Source: Cognatilysobacter xinjiangensis (lineage in GTDB: Bacteria; Pseudomonadota; Gammaproteobacteria; Xanthomonadales; Xanthomonadaceae). Taken from it: a stretch of 64,000 nucleotides of DNA. Below the pieces are notes generated by a model that was not told the origin of the DNA, did no database searches, and was given only the letters and a program-made list of their open reading frames with translations. Of the stretch, positions 25,135 to 37,504 are shown piece after piece (within the stretch, counting starts at the first letter, position 1; each line of letters starts with the position of its first letter). Both the position numbers and the translations under genes were made by a program. The DNA lies in contig NZ_BMXY01000002.1 of NCBI RefSeq assembly GCF_014651995.1, forward strand, positions 186,001 through 250,000, in the 5' to 3' direction.

Positions 25135-25158
25135 ACGCCGCCGGCGCCCCGGCGGCGT
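25135..25158 (+). terminator. GC-rich hairpin after M28 peptidase gene
   Basis: The 10-bp stem ACGCCGCCGG/CCGGCGGCGT has a CGCC loop and lies 24 bp after the stop. There is no T-tract, so termination may need Rho or be partial. Confidence 0.4.
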
Positions 25159-25229
25159 CACCGGACGACTACGGCCGCTTGGCGGGCCGCGTGGTAACTT
25201 CGGGCGCTCTTTCCAGCCTCGAAAGCGCC

Positions 25230-26084
25230 ATGGCCCACCCAGCTTCTCTGCTGCCCGACGTCATCCGCCAGGACAAGCCCGCCATCCTCGACGACTGGCG
25301 TCACGAGCTGGAGCAGACCGCCAGCGCGCTGCGCGGACGGGTCACCAAGGAGGAGCTCGGCGCCCGCGGCGCGGAGATGCTCGACCATCTCGCGCAGGCC
25401 GTCTCCACCGGCGCCGACGGCACCACGCAGGCCGACTTCGCGGTGCTCGACCGCTTCTTCGACGAGTTCGCCCGCGACCGCGTGCTGCAGGGCTTCAACG
25501 CCGAGGAAACCGCGACCTTCGTGCTCTCGCTCAAGCGCCCGGTGTTCGCGCGGCTGCGCGATCGCGCCGAGCCCGCCGCACTGGCCGACGCGCTATGGGA
25601 CGCGACGCAGCTCGTCGACAAGCTCGCGCTGCGCTGCGTGGGCGCGTTCCAGCGCATGCGCGAAGCGGTGATCGAGCGCCAGCAGGCCGAGCTGCTCGAG
25701 CTGTCCACCCCGGTGGTGAAGCTGTGGGACGGCGTGCTGGCGCTGCCGATCATCGGCACGCTCGATTCGGCCCGCACGCAGACCATGATGGAGACGCTGC
25801 TGACGCGCATCGCCGACACCGGCTCGGCGATCGCGATCATCGACATCACCGGCGTGCCCACCGTGGACACGCTGGTCGCGCAGCACCTGATCAAGACGGT
25901 CACGGCGATCCGCCTGATGGGCGCCGAATGCATCATCAGCGGCGTGCGTCCGCAGATCGCGCAGACGATCGTCCACCTCGGCGTGGACCTCGGCAACGTC
26001 ACCACCAAGGCCAACCTGGCCGATGCGCTGGCGCTCGCGCTCACGCGCACCGGCCTGTCGGTCGCCAAGACCGTGCGCGCCTGA
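25230..26084 (+). CDS. rsbR: stressosome scaffold/sensor protein RsbR
   Basis: The 284-residue protein has an N-terminal helical globin-like or RsbRD-type sensor region (about residues 1-150) and a C-terminal STAS domain (about 160-275). The STAS domain shows DITGVPTVDT and SGVRPQIAQTIVHLGVD, matching RsbR paralogues. Thr214 and Thr246 sit where RsbT phosphorylates RsbR in Bacillus. With RsbS it should form the megadalton stressosome that holds RsbT. The ATG at 25230 starts a conserved MxH..LL.DVI.Q pattern. It is first in a six-gene operon. Confidence 0.9.
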   Translation: MAHPASLLPDVIRQDKPAILDDWRHELEQTASALRGRVTKEELGARGAEMLDHLAQAVSTGADGTTQADFAVLDRFFDEFARDRVLQGFNAEETATFVLSLKRPVFARLRDRAEPAALADALWDATQLVDKLALRCVGAFQRMREAVIERQQAELLELSTPVVKLWDGVLALPIIGTLDSARTQTMMETLLTRIADTGSAIAIIDITGVPTVDTLVAQHLIKTVTAIRLMGAECIISGVRPQIAQTIVHLGVDLGNVTTKANLADALALALTRTGLSVAKTVRA

Positions 26085-26085
26085 C

Positions 26086-26457
26086 GTGGACCGCATCCCC
26101 ATCCTGCGCATGGGTGACGTGCTGCTCGTCACCATCCAGGTCGACATGCACGACCGCATCGCGCTGCAGTTGCAGGACGACCTCACCCGCATGATCGAGC
26201 GCACCGGCGCGCGCGGCGTGGTGATCGACATCTCCGCACTGGAGATGGTCGATTCCTTCATCGGCCGCCTGATCGCCGACACCTCGGCGATGAGCCGCGT
26301 GCTCGACGCCGCGACGGTGGTGGTAGGCATGCGGCCGGCGGTCGCGATCACGCTGGTCGAACTCGGCGTGGCGATGCCGGGCGTCAAGACCGCACTGGAC
26401 GTCGAGAAGGGACTCGCGCTGCTGCAGGCGGAACGGCCTGCGGACGGCAACGAATGA
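26086..26457 (+). CDS. rsbS: stressosome STAS protein RsbS
   Basis: The 123-residue single STAS-domain protein begins MDRIPILRMGDVLLVTIQ, the family pattern 'IPIL..GD.L.V.IQ'. Phosphorylation of RsbS by RsbT releases the kinase during stress; the target serine is Ser57 in LEMVDSFIGR, equivalent to Ser59 of B. subtilis. The start is a GTG at 26086, 1 bp after the rsbR stop. The stop overlaps the rsbT ATG by 4 bp. It probably forms the stressosome core with RsbR. Confidence 0.9.
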   Translation: MDRIPILRMGDVLLVTIQVDMHDRIALQLQDDLTRMIERTGARGVVIDISALEMVDSFIGRLIADTSAMSRVLDAATVVVGMRPAVAITLVELGVAMPGVKTALDVEKGLALLQAERPADGNE

Positions 26458-26855
26458 GCGCGACCTCCGGAACGCTTCCGCTGCGCAGCGAGCAGGACAT
26501 CGTGCTCGCGCGCCAGCATGTCCGGCAGCAGGCGCTGCACCTCAAGTTCTCGCTGGTCGACCAGACCAAAATGGTCACCGCCGCGAGCGAGCTCGCGCGC
26601 AACGCGCTGGTCTACGGCGGCGGCGGCGACATGGAATGGGAGATCGTGCACGACGGCCCGCGCACCGGCCTGCGCCTCGCCTTCGTCGACCAGGGGCCCG
26701 GCATTGCCGACCTCGCGCTCGCGCTGACCGACGGCTGGACCTCGGGCAATGGCCTGGGGCTGGGCCTGACGGGCACGCGGCGCCTGGTCAACGACTTCGA
26801 ACTGCACAGCGTTCCGGGCGAGGGCACGCGGGTGGTCATCACCCGGTGGAAGTGA
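26454..26855 (+). CDS. rsbT: serine/threonine kinase RsbT (anti-sigma-factor-like)
   Basis: The 133-residue GHKL-type kinase has an ATP-binding N box (TAASELARNALVYGGG), a G1 box (VDQGPGI) and a glycine-rich G2 loop (GNGLGLGLTGTRRL). In Bacillus RsbT phosphorylates RsbR and RsbS, is released, and activates phosphatase RsbU. No RsbU, RsbV/W or sigma-B gene is present in this window, so its output here must differ. It overlaps rsbS by 4 bp and the next gene by 1 bp. Confidence 0.9.
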   Translation: MSATSGTLPLRSEQDIVLARQHVRQQALHLKFSLVDQTKMVTAASELARNALVYGGGGDMEWEIVHDGPRTGLRLAFVDQGPGIADLALALTDGWTSGNGLGLGLTGTRRLVNDFELHSVPGEGTRVVITRWK

Positions 26856-27847
26856 TGGACGCGGACACCGGGCTCTGGCAGGTGGCGGAGATCGACGACG
26901 CCACCCAGGTCGGCGCGGCGCGCCGCATGGCCGCACGCCTGGCCGAATACGCCGGGCTCGACGACACCCGCGCCGGGCAGCTCGGGCTGGTGGTGGTGGA
27001 ACTCGCCACCAACCTGTTCAAGCACGCCCGCCAGGGCCGCCTGTTCCTGCGCGCCGAAGGCGAGGGCGACTCGGCGGTGATCGACGTCGTCGCCGTCGAC
27101 CAGGGGCCCGGCATGGACCTGGAGCGTTGCTTCCGCGACGGCTTCTCGACCGGCGGCACCAGCGGCACCGGCCTCGGCGCCGTGCGTCGCGTCGCCACCC
27201 TGTTCGATGCGTATTCCGATGCGCGCGGCAGCGTGCTGTTCGCGCGGCTGGGCACGATGCCCGGCCCGCGCCGCGGCTCGGTCGCGCTGGCCATCCGCGG
27301 CGAGCTGGAAAGCGGCGACCGCTGGCAGTTCCTGCCCACGCCGCGCGGCTGGTCGGCCGCCGTGGTCGACGGGCTCGGCCACGGCGCCGAGGCCGCGCGC
27401 GCCTCCGACATCGTGGCCCGCGAGCACGCGGCGCTGCCGGAATCGCCGGCGCACTGCCTCGCGCTGGCGCACGAGCGCAGCCGCGCCGGCCGCGGCGCCG
27501 CCGCCTCGATCGTCGCCTACGACGCGGGTGCCGCGAGCCTCGTGCACGCCGGCGTGGGCAACGTCGCGGTGTCGGTGGTCGGGCTGGAGGACGGGCGCGG
27601 GCTGGCCAGCCAGAACGGCACGCTCGGCGCCGCCTGCCCGGCGGTGCGCGAGCAGCGCATCGACGCGCCGCGACGCTCGCTGGTGGTCATGCACAGCGAC
27701 GGGCTGAGCTCGCGCTGGTCGATACGCACCCATGCCGGCCTGCGCTCGCGCCATCCGCAGGTGATCGCCGCGGCGCTGTTCCGCGACGCCTGGCGCGTGC
27801 GCGACGACGCCACGGTGCTCGTGGTCGAAACAGGAGAGGCGGCATGA
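26855..27847 (+). CDS. RsbX-like phosphatase with N-terminal GHKL ATPase domain
   Basis: The 330-residue protein has two parts. Residues about 5-140 form a second GHKL/anti-sigma-type domain (VVVELATNLFKHAR as N box, VDQGPGMD, and the glycine-rich GGTSGTGLGAVRR). Residues about 150-325 are a SpoIIE/RsbX-type PP2C phosphatase (VVDGLGHGAEAARASDIV, MHSDGLSSRW, RDDATVLVVE). RsbX resets the stressosome by dephosphorylating RsbR and RsbS. Joining it to a kinase-type ATPase is common outside Firmicutes. The ATG overlaps the rsbT stop (TGATG). Confidence 0.88.
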   Translation: MDADTGLWQVAEIDDATQVGAARRMAARLAEYAGLDDTRAGQLGLVVVELATNLFKHARQGRLFLRAEGEGDSAVIDVVAVDQGPGMDLERCFRDGFSTGGTSGTGLGAVRRVATLFDAYSDARGSVLFARLGTMPGPRRGSVALAIRGELESGDRWQFLPTPRGWSAAVVDGLGHGAEAARASDIVAREHAALPESPAHCLALAHERSRAGRGAAASIVAYDAGAASLVHAGVGNVAVSVVGLEDGRGLASQNGTLGAACPAVREQRIDAPRRSLVVMHSDGLSSRWSIRTHAGLRSRHPQVIAAALFRDAWRVRDDATVLVVETGEAA

Positions 27848-28706
27848 ACGAGCTGTCGGAGCTGCAAGCGCATCTCGCGGCCGCGCGGGCGCAGGTGGAG
27901 GCGCTCAACGCCGAACTCGCCGAGACCAACAACGGCGTGCTCGCGCTGTATTCCGAACTGGACCAGCAGGCCGAGGAACTGCGGCAGGTTTCCGAGCTCA
28001 AGAGCCGGTTCCTGTCGTACATGAGCCACGAGTTCCGCACGCCGCTGGTGTCGATCCAGAGCATGGCGCGGCTGCTGCTCGACCGCCTCGACGGCCCGCT
28101 CGAGCCCGAGCAGGAGCGCCAGGTCGGCTTCATCCAGCAGGCCGCGGGCGAGCTGAGCGAGATGGTCGACGACCTGCTCGACCTCGCCAAGGTCGAGGCC
28201 GGGCGCATCACCATCTCGCCCGACTGGTTCGAGCTGATCGACCTGTTCTCGGCGCTGCGCGGCATGTTCCGCCCGATCGCCACCAGCGGCGAGGTCGCGG
28301 TGGTGTTCGAGGAGCCGGTCGGCGTGCCGGCGATGTTCTCGGACAACCAGAAGGTCGCGCAGATCCTGCGCAACTTCATCTCCAATGCGTACAAGTTCAC
28401 CGAGCAGGGCTCGATCATCGTGTCGGCACGGAAGGAGGGCGAGGCGATGATCCGCTTCTCCGTCGCCGACACCGGCGTCGGCATCGCGCCGCAGGATCTC
28501 GACCACCTGTTCGAGGACTTCGTGCAGCTGCGCTCGGCGCGCAGCCATCGCGGCACCGGCCTCGGTCTGTCGCTGTGCCGGCGCTTCGCCGAGCTGCTGG
28601 GGGGGCGCGTCGAGGTGGAGAGCACGCCGGGCGTGGGCTCCACCTTCCATGCGATCCTTCCGTGCGTGCCGCCGGCCGTCCCGGAGGGCAGCGAGGAGGA
28701 CATGCC

Positions 28707-28710
<4 letters not shown>
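27844..28710 (+). CDS. cytoplasmic sensor histidine kinase
   Basis: The 288-residue kinase has no membrane segment. The N-terminus (about residues 1-55) is a coiled coil (LAAARAQVEALNAELAET, YSELDQQAEELRQ), often used for protein-protein signalling. HisKA follows with His62 in MSHEFRTPLVS, then a HATPase_c domain with N box (ILRNFISNAYKFTEQG), G1 (DTGVGI) and G2 (HRGTGLGLSL). Without its own sensor it probably receives its signal from the stressosome proteins. It overlaps both neighbours by 4 bp. Confidence 0.88.
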
Positions 28711-30617
<1,907 letters not shown>

Positions 30618-30623
30618 GCCGGC

Positions 30624-31916
30624 TCAGCCGCGCTCGCGCTCGCGCGCGATCGCGCGCCAGCCGATGTCGTGGCGGTGGAATTCGCCGTCCCAGGAAATGC
30701 CAGCCACCAGCGCATACGCACGGCGCTGCGCCTCGGCGACCGTGTCGCCCAGCGCGCAGCAGCACAGCACGCGGCCGCCCGCGGTTTCCACGTGCTCGCC
30801 GACCAGCTTCGTCCCGGCGTGGAAGACCTTGCTGCCCGGTTCCTCGGGCACGTCCCACTGGTTGATGACGTCGCCGGTGCGCGGCGCGTCGGGATAGTTC
30901 GCCGCCGCCATCACCACGCCGAGCGAGGCGCGCGGATCCCACTCGGCCTGCACGCCGTCGAGGCGGCCGTCGATGGCGGCATCGACGAGGTCGAGCAGGT
31001 CGCTGGCCAGGCGCAGCATCACCGGCTGCGTTTCGGGGTCGCCGAAGCGCACGTTGAACTCGATGACCTTCGGCGCGCCGCTCGCGTCGATCATCAGCCC
31101 CGCGTAGAGGAAGCCGGTGAACGGCACGCCGTCGGCCGCCATGCCGCGCACGGTGGGCTCGACGATCTCGCGCATCACGCGCGCGTGCACCTCGGGCGTC
31201 ACCACCGGCGCCGGCGAATACGCGCCCATGCCGCCGGTGTTGGGACCGGTATCGCCATCGAACACGCGCTTGTGGTCCTGGCTGGTGGCCATCGGCAGCG
31301 CGGTCCTGCCGTCGACGATCGAGATGAAGCTGGCTTCCTCGCCGTCGAGGAATTCCTCGATGACGACACGCGAGCCGGCGTCGCCGAACGCGTTGCCGGC
31401 GAGCATGTCGCGCACGGCGGCCTCGGCTTCCTCCAGCGTCATCGCGACGACCACGCCCTTGCCGGCCGCGAGGCCGTCGGCCTTGATGACGATCGGCGCG
31501 CCCATCTCCCGCACGTGGGCCAGCGCCCTCTCGACGTCGTCGTGCACCGCGTAGTGCGCGGTCGGGATGCCGTGGCGGGCGAGGAAATCCTTGGCGAAGG
31601 CCTTGCTGCCTTCCAGCTGCGCAGCGGCGGCGGTGGGCCCGAAGATGCGGTGGCCGGCGGCGCGGAAGCGGTCGACCACGCCCGCGACCAGCGGCGCCTC
31701 GGGGCCGACGATGGTGGTGGTCACGCCCTCGCGCTCGACCAGTGCGAGCAGGCCGTCGATATCGGTGGCGCGCACGTCGACGTTGCGGCATTTCGACTCG
31801 CGCGCGGTGCCCGCATTGCCGGGGGCGACGAGCACCTGCGAGATGCGCGGCGACTGCGCGAGCTTCCAGGCGAGCGCGTGCTCGCGGCCGCCGGAACCGA
31901 TGACCAGAACCTTCAT
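30624..31916 (-). CDS. purD: phosphoribosylamine-glycine ligase (GARS)
   Basis: PurD joins glycine to phosphoribosylamine using ATP, the second step of purine synthesis. The 430-residue ATP-grasp enzyme starts MKVLVIGSGGREHALAWKL. It contains ADGLAAGKGVVVA, QDHKRVFDGDTGPNTGGMGA (the GARS signature) and EFNVRFGDPETQ. Length and motifs are complete. It converges on the hybrid kinase gene with only 6 bp between stops and is divergent from the AGCS transporter. Confidence 0.97.
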   Translation of the reverse strand: MKVLVIGSGGREHALAWKLAQSPRISQVLVAPGNAGTARESKCRNVDVRATDIDGLLALVEREGVTTTIVGPEAPLVAGVVDRFRAAGHRIFGPTAAAAQLEGSKAFAKDFLARHGIPTAHYAVHDDVERALAHVREMGAPIVIKADGLAAGKGVVVAMTLEEAEAAVRDMLAGNAFGDAGSRVVIEEFLDGEEASFISIVDGRTALPMATSQDHKRVFDGDTGPNTGGMGAYSPAPVVTPEVHARVMREIVEPTVRGMAADGVPFTGFLYAGLMIDASGAPKVIEFNVRFGDPETQPVMLRLASDLLDLVDAAIDGRLDGVQAEWDPRASLGVVMAAANYPDAPRTGDVINQWDVPEEPGSKVFHAGTKLVGEHVETAGGRVLCCCALGDTVAEAQRRAYALVAGISWDGEFHRHDIGWRAIARERERG

Positions 31917-32013
31917 GCCGGTAATCCAACGCTTGCGAAACGCCGCATCTTACGGGAGCACTTCTCCGCGATCGACCGGCTGCTAGCATCGCCGGCCCTC
32001 GCACAAGCTTGGA

Positions 32014-33468
32014 ATGCGCATGGCCAGCGGCCCGTCGATCATCGAAACCGTGCTGGGGCCGCCGGTCGGCCTGGTCAACACGGTGTTCTGGAACTACGTG
32101 CTGACCTATGGCCTGCTCGCCGTCGGCCTGTACTTCAGCGTGCGCCTGCGCGGCATCCAGCTGCGGCGCTTCCCGCACATGCTGCGAGTGATCGCGCGCG
32201 GCACCGGCGGCGACGCCAGCGGCATCTCGCCGTTCCAGGCGCTGTGCACGAGCCTCGCCTCGCGCGTGGGCACCGGCAACATCGCGGGCGTCGCCATCGC
32301 GATCGGCCTCGGCGGGCCGGGCGCGCTGTTCTGGATGTGGTGCACGGCCGCGCTCGGCATGGCCACCGCCTACGCCGAAAGCACGCTCGCGCAGCTCTAC
32401 AAGGTGCGCGACGAGAGCGGCCAGTACCGCGGCGGCCCGGCGTACTACATGGAGCGCGGCCTGAAAAAGCGCTGGATGGGCCTCGCCTTCGCGCTGTCGC
32501 TGCTGCTGAGCTACGGCGCGATCTTCTCCAGCGTGCATGCCAACGCGATCGCGCAGTCGGCGGGCGCCGCGTTCGGGCTGGGGCAGGGCGTCATCGCCAT
32601 CGCGCTGGTGCTGCTGACCGCGGCGATCATCTTCGGCGGCCTGCGTTCGGTGGCGCGCTTCTCCGAGTGGGTGGTGCCGATCATGGCGCTGGGCTACATC
32701 GGCCTCGCCGGCTGGGTGGTGGTCACGCACATCGACCGCGTGCCGGGGGTGCTGTCGCTGGTGCTGCGCAATGCGTTCGGGCTCGACGCGGCCGCGGGCG
32801 GCGTGCTCGGCGGCATCACCGCGGCGATGCTGCAGGGCGTGAAGCGCGGGCTCTACTCGAACGAGGCCGGCATGGGCAGCGCGCCCAACATCGCCGCGGC
32901 CGCCACGCCGGTGCCGCACCATCCGGCCAGCCAGGGGCTGGTGCAGTCGCTGGGCGTGTTCATCGACACGCTGCTGGTCTGCAGCGCCACCGGCTTCGTG
33001 ATCCTGCTGTCGGGCGTGCCGCTCGACGCCGCCGACGGCGTGCTGCTCACCCAGCGCGCGATGACCGTGTTCTTCGGCGGCGCCGGCACCGTGTTCGTGG
33101 CGATCGCGCTGTTCTTCTTCGCCTTCACCACCATCATCGGCAACTACTCCTACGCCGAGAACAACCTGCTCTACCTCGGCGGGCGCCGCATCGGGCTGCT
33201 CGTGCTGCGGCTGGTGACGCTCGGCGTGATCACCTGGGGCGTGTACTCGAAGGTGCAGATCGTCTGGGACGCGGCGGATGCCTCGATGGCGATCATGTCG
33301 ACCATCAACCTCGTCGCGATCCTGTTGCTCTCGGGTGTGGTGGTGCGGCTGACGCGCGATTACGACGCGCAACTCGCGGCAGGCCGCACGCCCGAGTTCG
33401 TGATCGCCGAGCATCCGTCGCTGGCGGACGGCGTGGACACGGAGATATGGCGGCCGCGGAATCGCTGA
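32014..33468 (+). CDS. sodium:alanine/glycine symporter (AGCS family)
   Basis: The 484-residue inner-membrane protein has about 10-11 helices and AGCS signatures: [54 protein letters not shown] (the AGCS 'NEAG.GSAP' motif) and [14 protein letters not shown]. It imports alanine, glycine or related amino acids with sodium. Starts at ATG 32014 or 32020 are equally good. It lies on the plus strand between minus-strand purD and purH, ending at a bidirectional terminator. Confidence 0.93.
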   Translation: MRMASGPSIIETVLGPPVGLVNTVFWNYVLTYGLLAVGLYFSVRLRGIQLRRFPHMLRVIARGTGGDASGISPFQALCTSLASRVGTGNIAGVAIAIGLGGPGALFWMWCTAALGMATAYAESTLAQLYKVRDESGQYRGGPAYYMERGLKKRWMGLAFALSLLLSYGAIFSSVHANAIAQSAGAAFGLGQGVIAIALVLLTAAIIFGGLRSVARFSEWVVPIMALGYIGLAGWVVVTHIDRVPGVLSLVLRNAFGLDAAAGGVLGGITAAMLQGVKRGLYSNEAGMGSAPNIAAAATPVPHHPASQGLVQSLGVFIDTLLVCSATGFVILLSGVPLDAADGVLLTQRAMTVFFGGAGTVFVAIALFFFAFTTIIGNYSYAENNLLYLGGRRIGLLVLRLVTLGVITWGVYSKVQIVWDAADASMAIMSTINLVAILLLSGVVVRLTRDYDAQLAAGRTPEFVIAEHPSLADGVDTEIWRPRNR

Positions 33469-33483
33469 GCCAACGTCGCAACG

Positions 33484-33517
33484 AAAAACGCCACGGCAAG
33501 CCGTGGCGTTTCTTCTT
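33484..33517. terminator. bidirectional terminator between AGCS transporter and purH
   Basis: The perfect 11-bp stem AAACGCCACGG/CCGTGGCGTTT has a CAAG loop (33486-33511). T-rich tails follow on both strands (TTTCTTCTT and TTTTTCG), which suits two convergent genes. Confidence 0.9.
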
Positions 33518-33531
33518 CGGGCCCGCGCGCC

Positions 33532-35130
33532 TCAGTGGCGGAAGTGGCGGATGCCGGTGAACACCATCGCGAGGCCGTGCTCGTCGGCCGCCGCGATCAC
33601 CTCGGCGTCGCGCATCGAGCCGCCCGGCTGGATCACCGCCTTGATGCCGGCCTCGGCCGCCGCGTCGATGCCGTCGCGGAACGGGAAGAATGCGTCGCTG
33701 GCCATCACCGAACCCGGCACGACCAGGCCCGCGTCGTTCGCCTTGATGCCGGCGATGCGTGCCGAGTACACGCGGCTCATCTGGCCCGCGCCGACGCCGA
33801 CGGTGCGGCCGTCCCTCGCATAGACGATGGCGTTCGACTTGACGTACTTGGCAACGCGCCAGGCGAACAGCAGGTCGGCCAGCTGCGCCTCCGTCGGCGC
33901 CACACGGGTGACGACCTTGAGCTCGTCGCGCGTCACCTCGCGGATGTCGGCGGTCTGCATCAGCAGCCCCGAGCCGACGCGCTTGATGTCGACGTTATTG
34001 CGGCCGTCGCCATGCGGGATGCGCAGCACGCGCACGTTGGCCTTCTTGCGGCCGTAGGCGAGCGCGGCCTCGTCATAGTCCGGGGCGATCAGCACCTCGA
34101 CGAACTGGCGGTCGAGGATCGTTTTCATCAATTCGCCGTCGACCGGGCGATTGAACGCGATGATGCCGCCGAAGGCGGAAGTCGGATCGGTCGCGTAGGC
34201 GAGCTCGTAGGCGGTCGCGATGTCCGCCGCCTCGGCCACGCCGCACGGGTTCGCGTGCTTGACGATCACGCAGGCGTTGCCCTCGAACTGGCGCACGCAT
34301 TCCCAGGCCGCGTCGGCGTCGGCGAGGTTGTTGTAGGAGAGTTCCTTGCCCTGCAGCTGGGTGAACGTCGCCAGCGTGCCCGGCACCGGCCAGAGGTCGC
34401 GGTAGAACGCGCCCTGCTGGTGCGGGTTCTCGCCGTAGCGCAGGTCCATCACCTTCACGAAGCTGCCGTTGCTCTGCTGCGGGAAGGTCGAGCGCTTGGC
34501 GCGGCCGTCGTCACCGACCGCGGTGATCGAGGACAGGTAATCGCTGATGCGCGCGTCGTACTGCGAAACGCGGTTGAACGCGGCGACCGACAGCGAGAAG
34601 CGCGTGGCGCCGGACAGCGCGCCGTCGTTCGAATCGAGCTCGGCGACGATCGCGTCGTACTGCGCCGAATCGGTCGCCACCGCCACGCGCGCGAAGTTCT
34701 TCGCCGCCGAGCGCAGCATCGCGGGGCCGCCGATGTCGATGTTCTCGACGATCTCGTCCATGGTGCTCGCCGGATCGGCCGAAACCTTCTCGAACGGATA
34801 GAGGTTCAACACCAGCAGGTCGATCGCGCCGATGCCGTGCTCGGCCATCACCGCGTCATCCGTGCCCGCGCGGCCGAGCAGGCCGCCGTGCACGATCGGG
34901 TGCAGCGTCTTGACGCGCCCGTCCATCATCTCGGGAAAGCCGGTGAGCTCGCTGACGTCGCGCACCGCAAGGCCCGCATCGCGCAGCGCCTTCGCGGTGC
35001 CGCCGGTGGAGACGAGCTCGACGCGGTGGCGCGCGAGCGCCTGCGCCAGCGGCACGAGGCCGGTCTTGTCGGAGACGGACAGCAGGGCACGGCGGAGCTT
35101 CACCGACGGGCCGTTCAGGGCAGCGGTCAT
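33532..35130 (-). CDS. purH: bifunctional AICAR transformylase/IMP cyclohydrolase
   Basis: PurH carries out the last two steps of IMP synthesis. The 532-residue protein has the N-terminal MGS-like IMP cyclohydrolase domain (about residues 10-150; [30 protein letters not shown]). The AICAR transformylase domain follows (about 195-532; [34 protein letters not shown]-like [26 protein letters not shown]). The catalytic KH in VKHANPCG is intact. It lies 74 bp downstream of fis on the same strand, a typical xanthomonad arrangement. Confidence 0.97.
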   Translation of the reverse strand: MTAALNGPSVKLRRALLSVSDKTGLVPLAQALARHRVELVSTGGTAKALRDAGLAVRDVSELTGFPEMMDGRVKTLHPIVHGGLLGRAGTDDAVMAEHGIGAIDLLVLNLYPFEKVSADPASTMDEIVENIDIGGPAMLRSAAKNFARVAVATDSAQYDAIVAELDSNDGALSGATRFSLSVAAFNRVSQYDARISDYLSSITAVGDDGRAKRSTFPQQSNGSFVKVMDLRYGENPHQQGAFYRDLWPVPGTLATFTQLQGKELSYNNLADADAAWECVRQFEGNACVIVKHANPCGVAEAADIATAYELAYATDPTSAFGGIIAFNRPVDGELMKTILDRQFVEVLIAPDYDEAALAYGRKKANVRVLRIPHGDGRNNVDIKRVGSGLLMQTADIREVTRDELKVVTRVAPTEAQLADLLFAWRVAKYVKSNAIVYARDGRTVGVGAGQMSRVYSARIAGIKANDAGLVVPGSVMASDAFFPFRDGIDAAAEAGIKAVIQPGGSMRDAEVIAAADEHGLAMVFTGIRHFRH

Positions 35131-35204
35131 GGCGGGCGAGGAGGCGTGGGAGAAGCGCGAATTATACCGGCGCGCTGCAGGCGGCCTTTCCGCGCGACGC
35201 GCGA

Positions 35205-35492
35205 TCAGCCCTGCGCCAGCCCGTATTCGCGCAGCTTCTTGCGCAGCGTCGCGCGATGGATGCCCAGCAGCTGCGCGGCGCGGCTCTGGTTGCCGTCGCA
35301 GTGGCGCAGCACTTCCTGGAACAGCGGGATCTCGAGCTCGCGCAGCGCGATCTCGTACAGCTCGCTGGTGTCGCAGCCGCCGAGGTCGCCGAGGAAGCGC
35401 CGGATCGACACCGCCACGTGGTCGCGCAGCGGAACGCGCGCCGGGCGGATGTCGGTGATGTTGGAGGTGACGTCGGACGCGGCGGCGCTCAT
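35205..35492 (-). CDS. fis: DNA-binding protein Fis
   Basis: Fis is a nucleoid-associated protein that bends DNA and regulates rRNA and other growth genes. The 95-residue protein ends with the conserved HTH ([31 protein letters not shown]). Its N-terminal beta-hairpin region contains [19 protein letters not shown]. The ATG at 35492 is chosen for family length. It sits between a DUF3426 gene and purH on the same strand. Confidence 0.95.
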   Translation of the reverse strand: MSAAASDVTSNITDIRPARVPLRDHVAVSIRRFLGDLGGCDTSELYEIALRELEIPLFQEVLRHCDGNQSRAAQLLGIHRATLRKKLREYGLAQG

Positions 35493-35601
35493 GGTGTCGT
35501 TCTTGCCCACGGTCCGGTGCGGGCGGACGGGGAGTCTAGCCGGTCGACGTCGCGCGCGGCCCGGCGACGCGACGCACCGGCGTGGCTGCGGACGAACGGC
35601 G

Positions 35602-36471
35602 TTACTGCAGCTGGAAGTCGTAGGCCTCGACGCGGCCCACGGGCTCGCGCACGTCGAAGGCGATGTCGATGCTCTCGCCGGGCGGCACCAGTGCGTCGAT
35701 GCGGCGGCCGTACTCCGCAGGGGCGAGGGCGCGCGCACCGAGCAGGCGGCCGTCGACGTCGGACAGGCTCAGCACGACTACCGGCGGCGGCTGCGGCCAG
35801 TGCGCGTCGTTGCGCACCGTGGTGCTGGCATGCAGCACGCCGCCGCGCCCGGGCGCGGGCCGCACGGTGTGGCTGAGCATCCGGTAGGCGCGCGGCTCGT
35901 GCCAGGCCGGCACCTCGCAGCCGAGCACGGTGCATACGCGCAGGACGACGGGGCGCCAGCGCGCATCGCGTGCAAGCTCGACACGTTGCGCGAGCACGAG
36001 TTGCAGCGCGAGCAGGAGCGCCAGCAGCAGGAGTGCCAACGCCCAGGGCCAGCGGCGGCCGCCTTCGCGCGACACGTTCTCGCGGCGGCGCGCGAAGCTC
36101 GGGCCGTCGTGGCGCGGCTCGCGCTGCGCTTCCGGTTCGGGAATCCCGGTGGCGGGGCCGGCATCGATATCGCTCGGTGCCGACAAGGGCGACATCGGCA
36201 TTGCAGCCACCGGCGGCGCGGCGTCGCTTGCGTCGTATGCATCCGTGGCGACAGGCGCCCGCTCGGCTTCGATACGTGGTTCGACGACCGGAGACGCCGG
36301 CGCCTCGTCGCGTGGCAGGTCGCGGCGGCGACGGCGTGGCGTGTCGTCCGCCGGCTCGAGCACCTCGCCGTCCAGTAGCAGCGCGCTGCCGCAACGCGGG
36401 CAGCGCTGGCTGGCCTCGCGACCGGCGATCAGGGCGACCAGGAAGCCGCAGTTGGGGCAGGGCTTGAACAT
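35602..36471 (-). CDS. zinc-ribbon and DUF3426 membrane protein
   Basis: The 289-residue protein has an N-terminal MJ0042-type zinc ribbon ([24 protein letters not shown]; two C-x2-C pairs). A long charged and Pro-rich linker follows (about residues 35-140), then one membrane helix ([20 protein letters not shown]) and a DUF3426 domain ([49 protein letters not shown]). It is typically encoded near fis and prmA. The function is unknown. The ATG at 36471 removes a seven-residue extension and exposes the zinc ribbon at the start. Confidence 0.88.
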   Translation of the reverse strand: MFKPCPNCGFLVALIAGREASQRCPRCGSALLLDGEVLEPADDTPRRRRRDLPRDEAPASPVVEPRIEAERAPVATDAYDASDAAPPVAAMPMSPLSAPSDIDAGPATGIPEPEAQREPRHDGPSFARRRENVSREGGRRWPWALALLLLALLLALQLVLAQRVELARDARWRPVVLRVCTVLGCEVPAWHEPRAYRMLSHTVRPAPGRGGVLHASTTVRNDAHWPQPPPVVVLSLSDVDGRLLGARALAPAEYGRRIDALVPPGESIDIAFDVREPVGRVEAYDFQLQ

Positions 36472-36579
36472 GCGGCTATTCCACCACGCCAAGCGGCGGG
36501 AATGCGACGTGGTTCACAGGGCTCCGCGCATCGGGCAGGCCGGCGCCGCCATCATGCCGCGCGGCCTGCCGGGCACTGG

Positions 36580-37497
36580 TCAGCGCCGGCGGCCGCTCAC
36601 GCGCACCCAGTCCTCGATGCGTTCGACCTGCACGTCGTCCAACGCGTCGGCATAGGCGGCGATGACGTCGTCCTCCTGCCCGGCCAGGATGCCGGACATC
36701 GCGAGCACCGCGCCCGGCGCGCAACGCGCCACGATCACGTCGCGCAGGTCGATCAGCGCGGTAGCGAGGATGTTGGCGACGACGACCAGATAGGTCGCGG
36801 CCGGCTCGTCCTGCGGCAGGTACACGGCGAGGCGATCGCCCACGCCGTTGCGCTCGGCGTTGTCGAGCGTGGCGGTGACCGCCTGCGGATCGTTGTCGAC
36901 GCCGACCGCGTCGGCCGCGCCGAGCTTCAGCGCGGCGAGCGCGAGGATGCCGGAGCCGCAGCCGAAATCGAGCACGCGCGCGCCGTCCAGCACGCCGTCG
37001 TTCGCCAGCGCGTCGAGCCACTGCAGGCAGAGCGCGGTGGTCGGATGCGTGCCGCTGCCGAAGGCGAGGCCGGGATCGAGGCGCACCACCGCCGCGTCCG
37101 GCGCATCAGCGCCCTCGGGCAGTTCGTGGTTCCACGGCACGATCCACGTACGCGCACCGAATTTCAGCGGCTCGTACTGGTCCATCCACGCGCGTTCCCA
37201 GTCCTGGTCCTCGACGTCGCGGAACGAGGCGCGCGACCAGTCGAGCCCTTCGTCCGTCGCGTGCAGCGCCAGCATGAGCCCGTCGCGCGGCGTACCGGCT
37301 TCGAACAGCGCGGTCAGCACCATTTCGCCCCACAGCGGCTGCTCGCCGACCCCGGGCTCGAAGATGGCCTGCTCGTCGGGCGCATCGGCATGCGCGTCCA
37401 CCAGCGTCACCGCGAGCGCGCCGACGTCCTCGAGCGCGCGCTCGTAACGTGGCTGCTGCTGTTCGGTACAGGGCAGCGAGAGTTCGAGGAAGGGCAT
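36580..37497 (-). CDS. prmA: ribosomal protein L11 methyltransferase
   Basis: PrmA uses SAM to trimethylate ribosomal protein L11. The 305-residue protein has the N-terminal substrate domain ([10 protein letters not shown] to about residue 90). The Rossmann SAM domain has [34 protein letters not shown] and [13 protein letters not shown], where the typical NILA motif is seen. Length is normal. It is transcribed with the discoidin-like lipoprotein gene, 7 bp upstream. Confidence 0.95.
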   Translation of the reverse strand: MPFLELSLPCTEQQQPRYERALEDVGALAVTLVDAHADAPDEQAIFEPGVGEQPLWGEMVLTALFEAGTPRDGLMLALHATDEGLDWSRASFRDVEDQDWERAWMDQYEPLKFGARTWIVPWNHELPEGADAPDAAVVRLDPGLAFGSGTHPTTALCLQWLDALANDGVLDGARVLDFGCGSGILALAALKLGAADAVGVDNDPQAVTATLDNAERNGVGDRLAVYLPQDEPAATYLVVVANILATALIDLRDVIVARCAPGAVLAMSGILAGQEDDVIAAYADALDDVQVERIEDWVRVSGRRR

Positions 37498-37504
37498 GCG
37501 CGGC

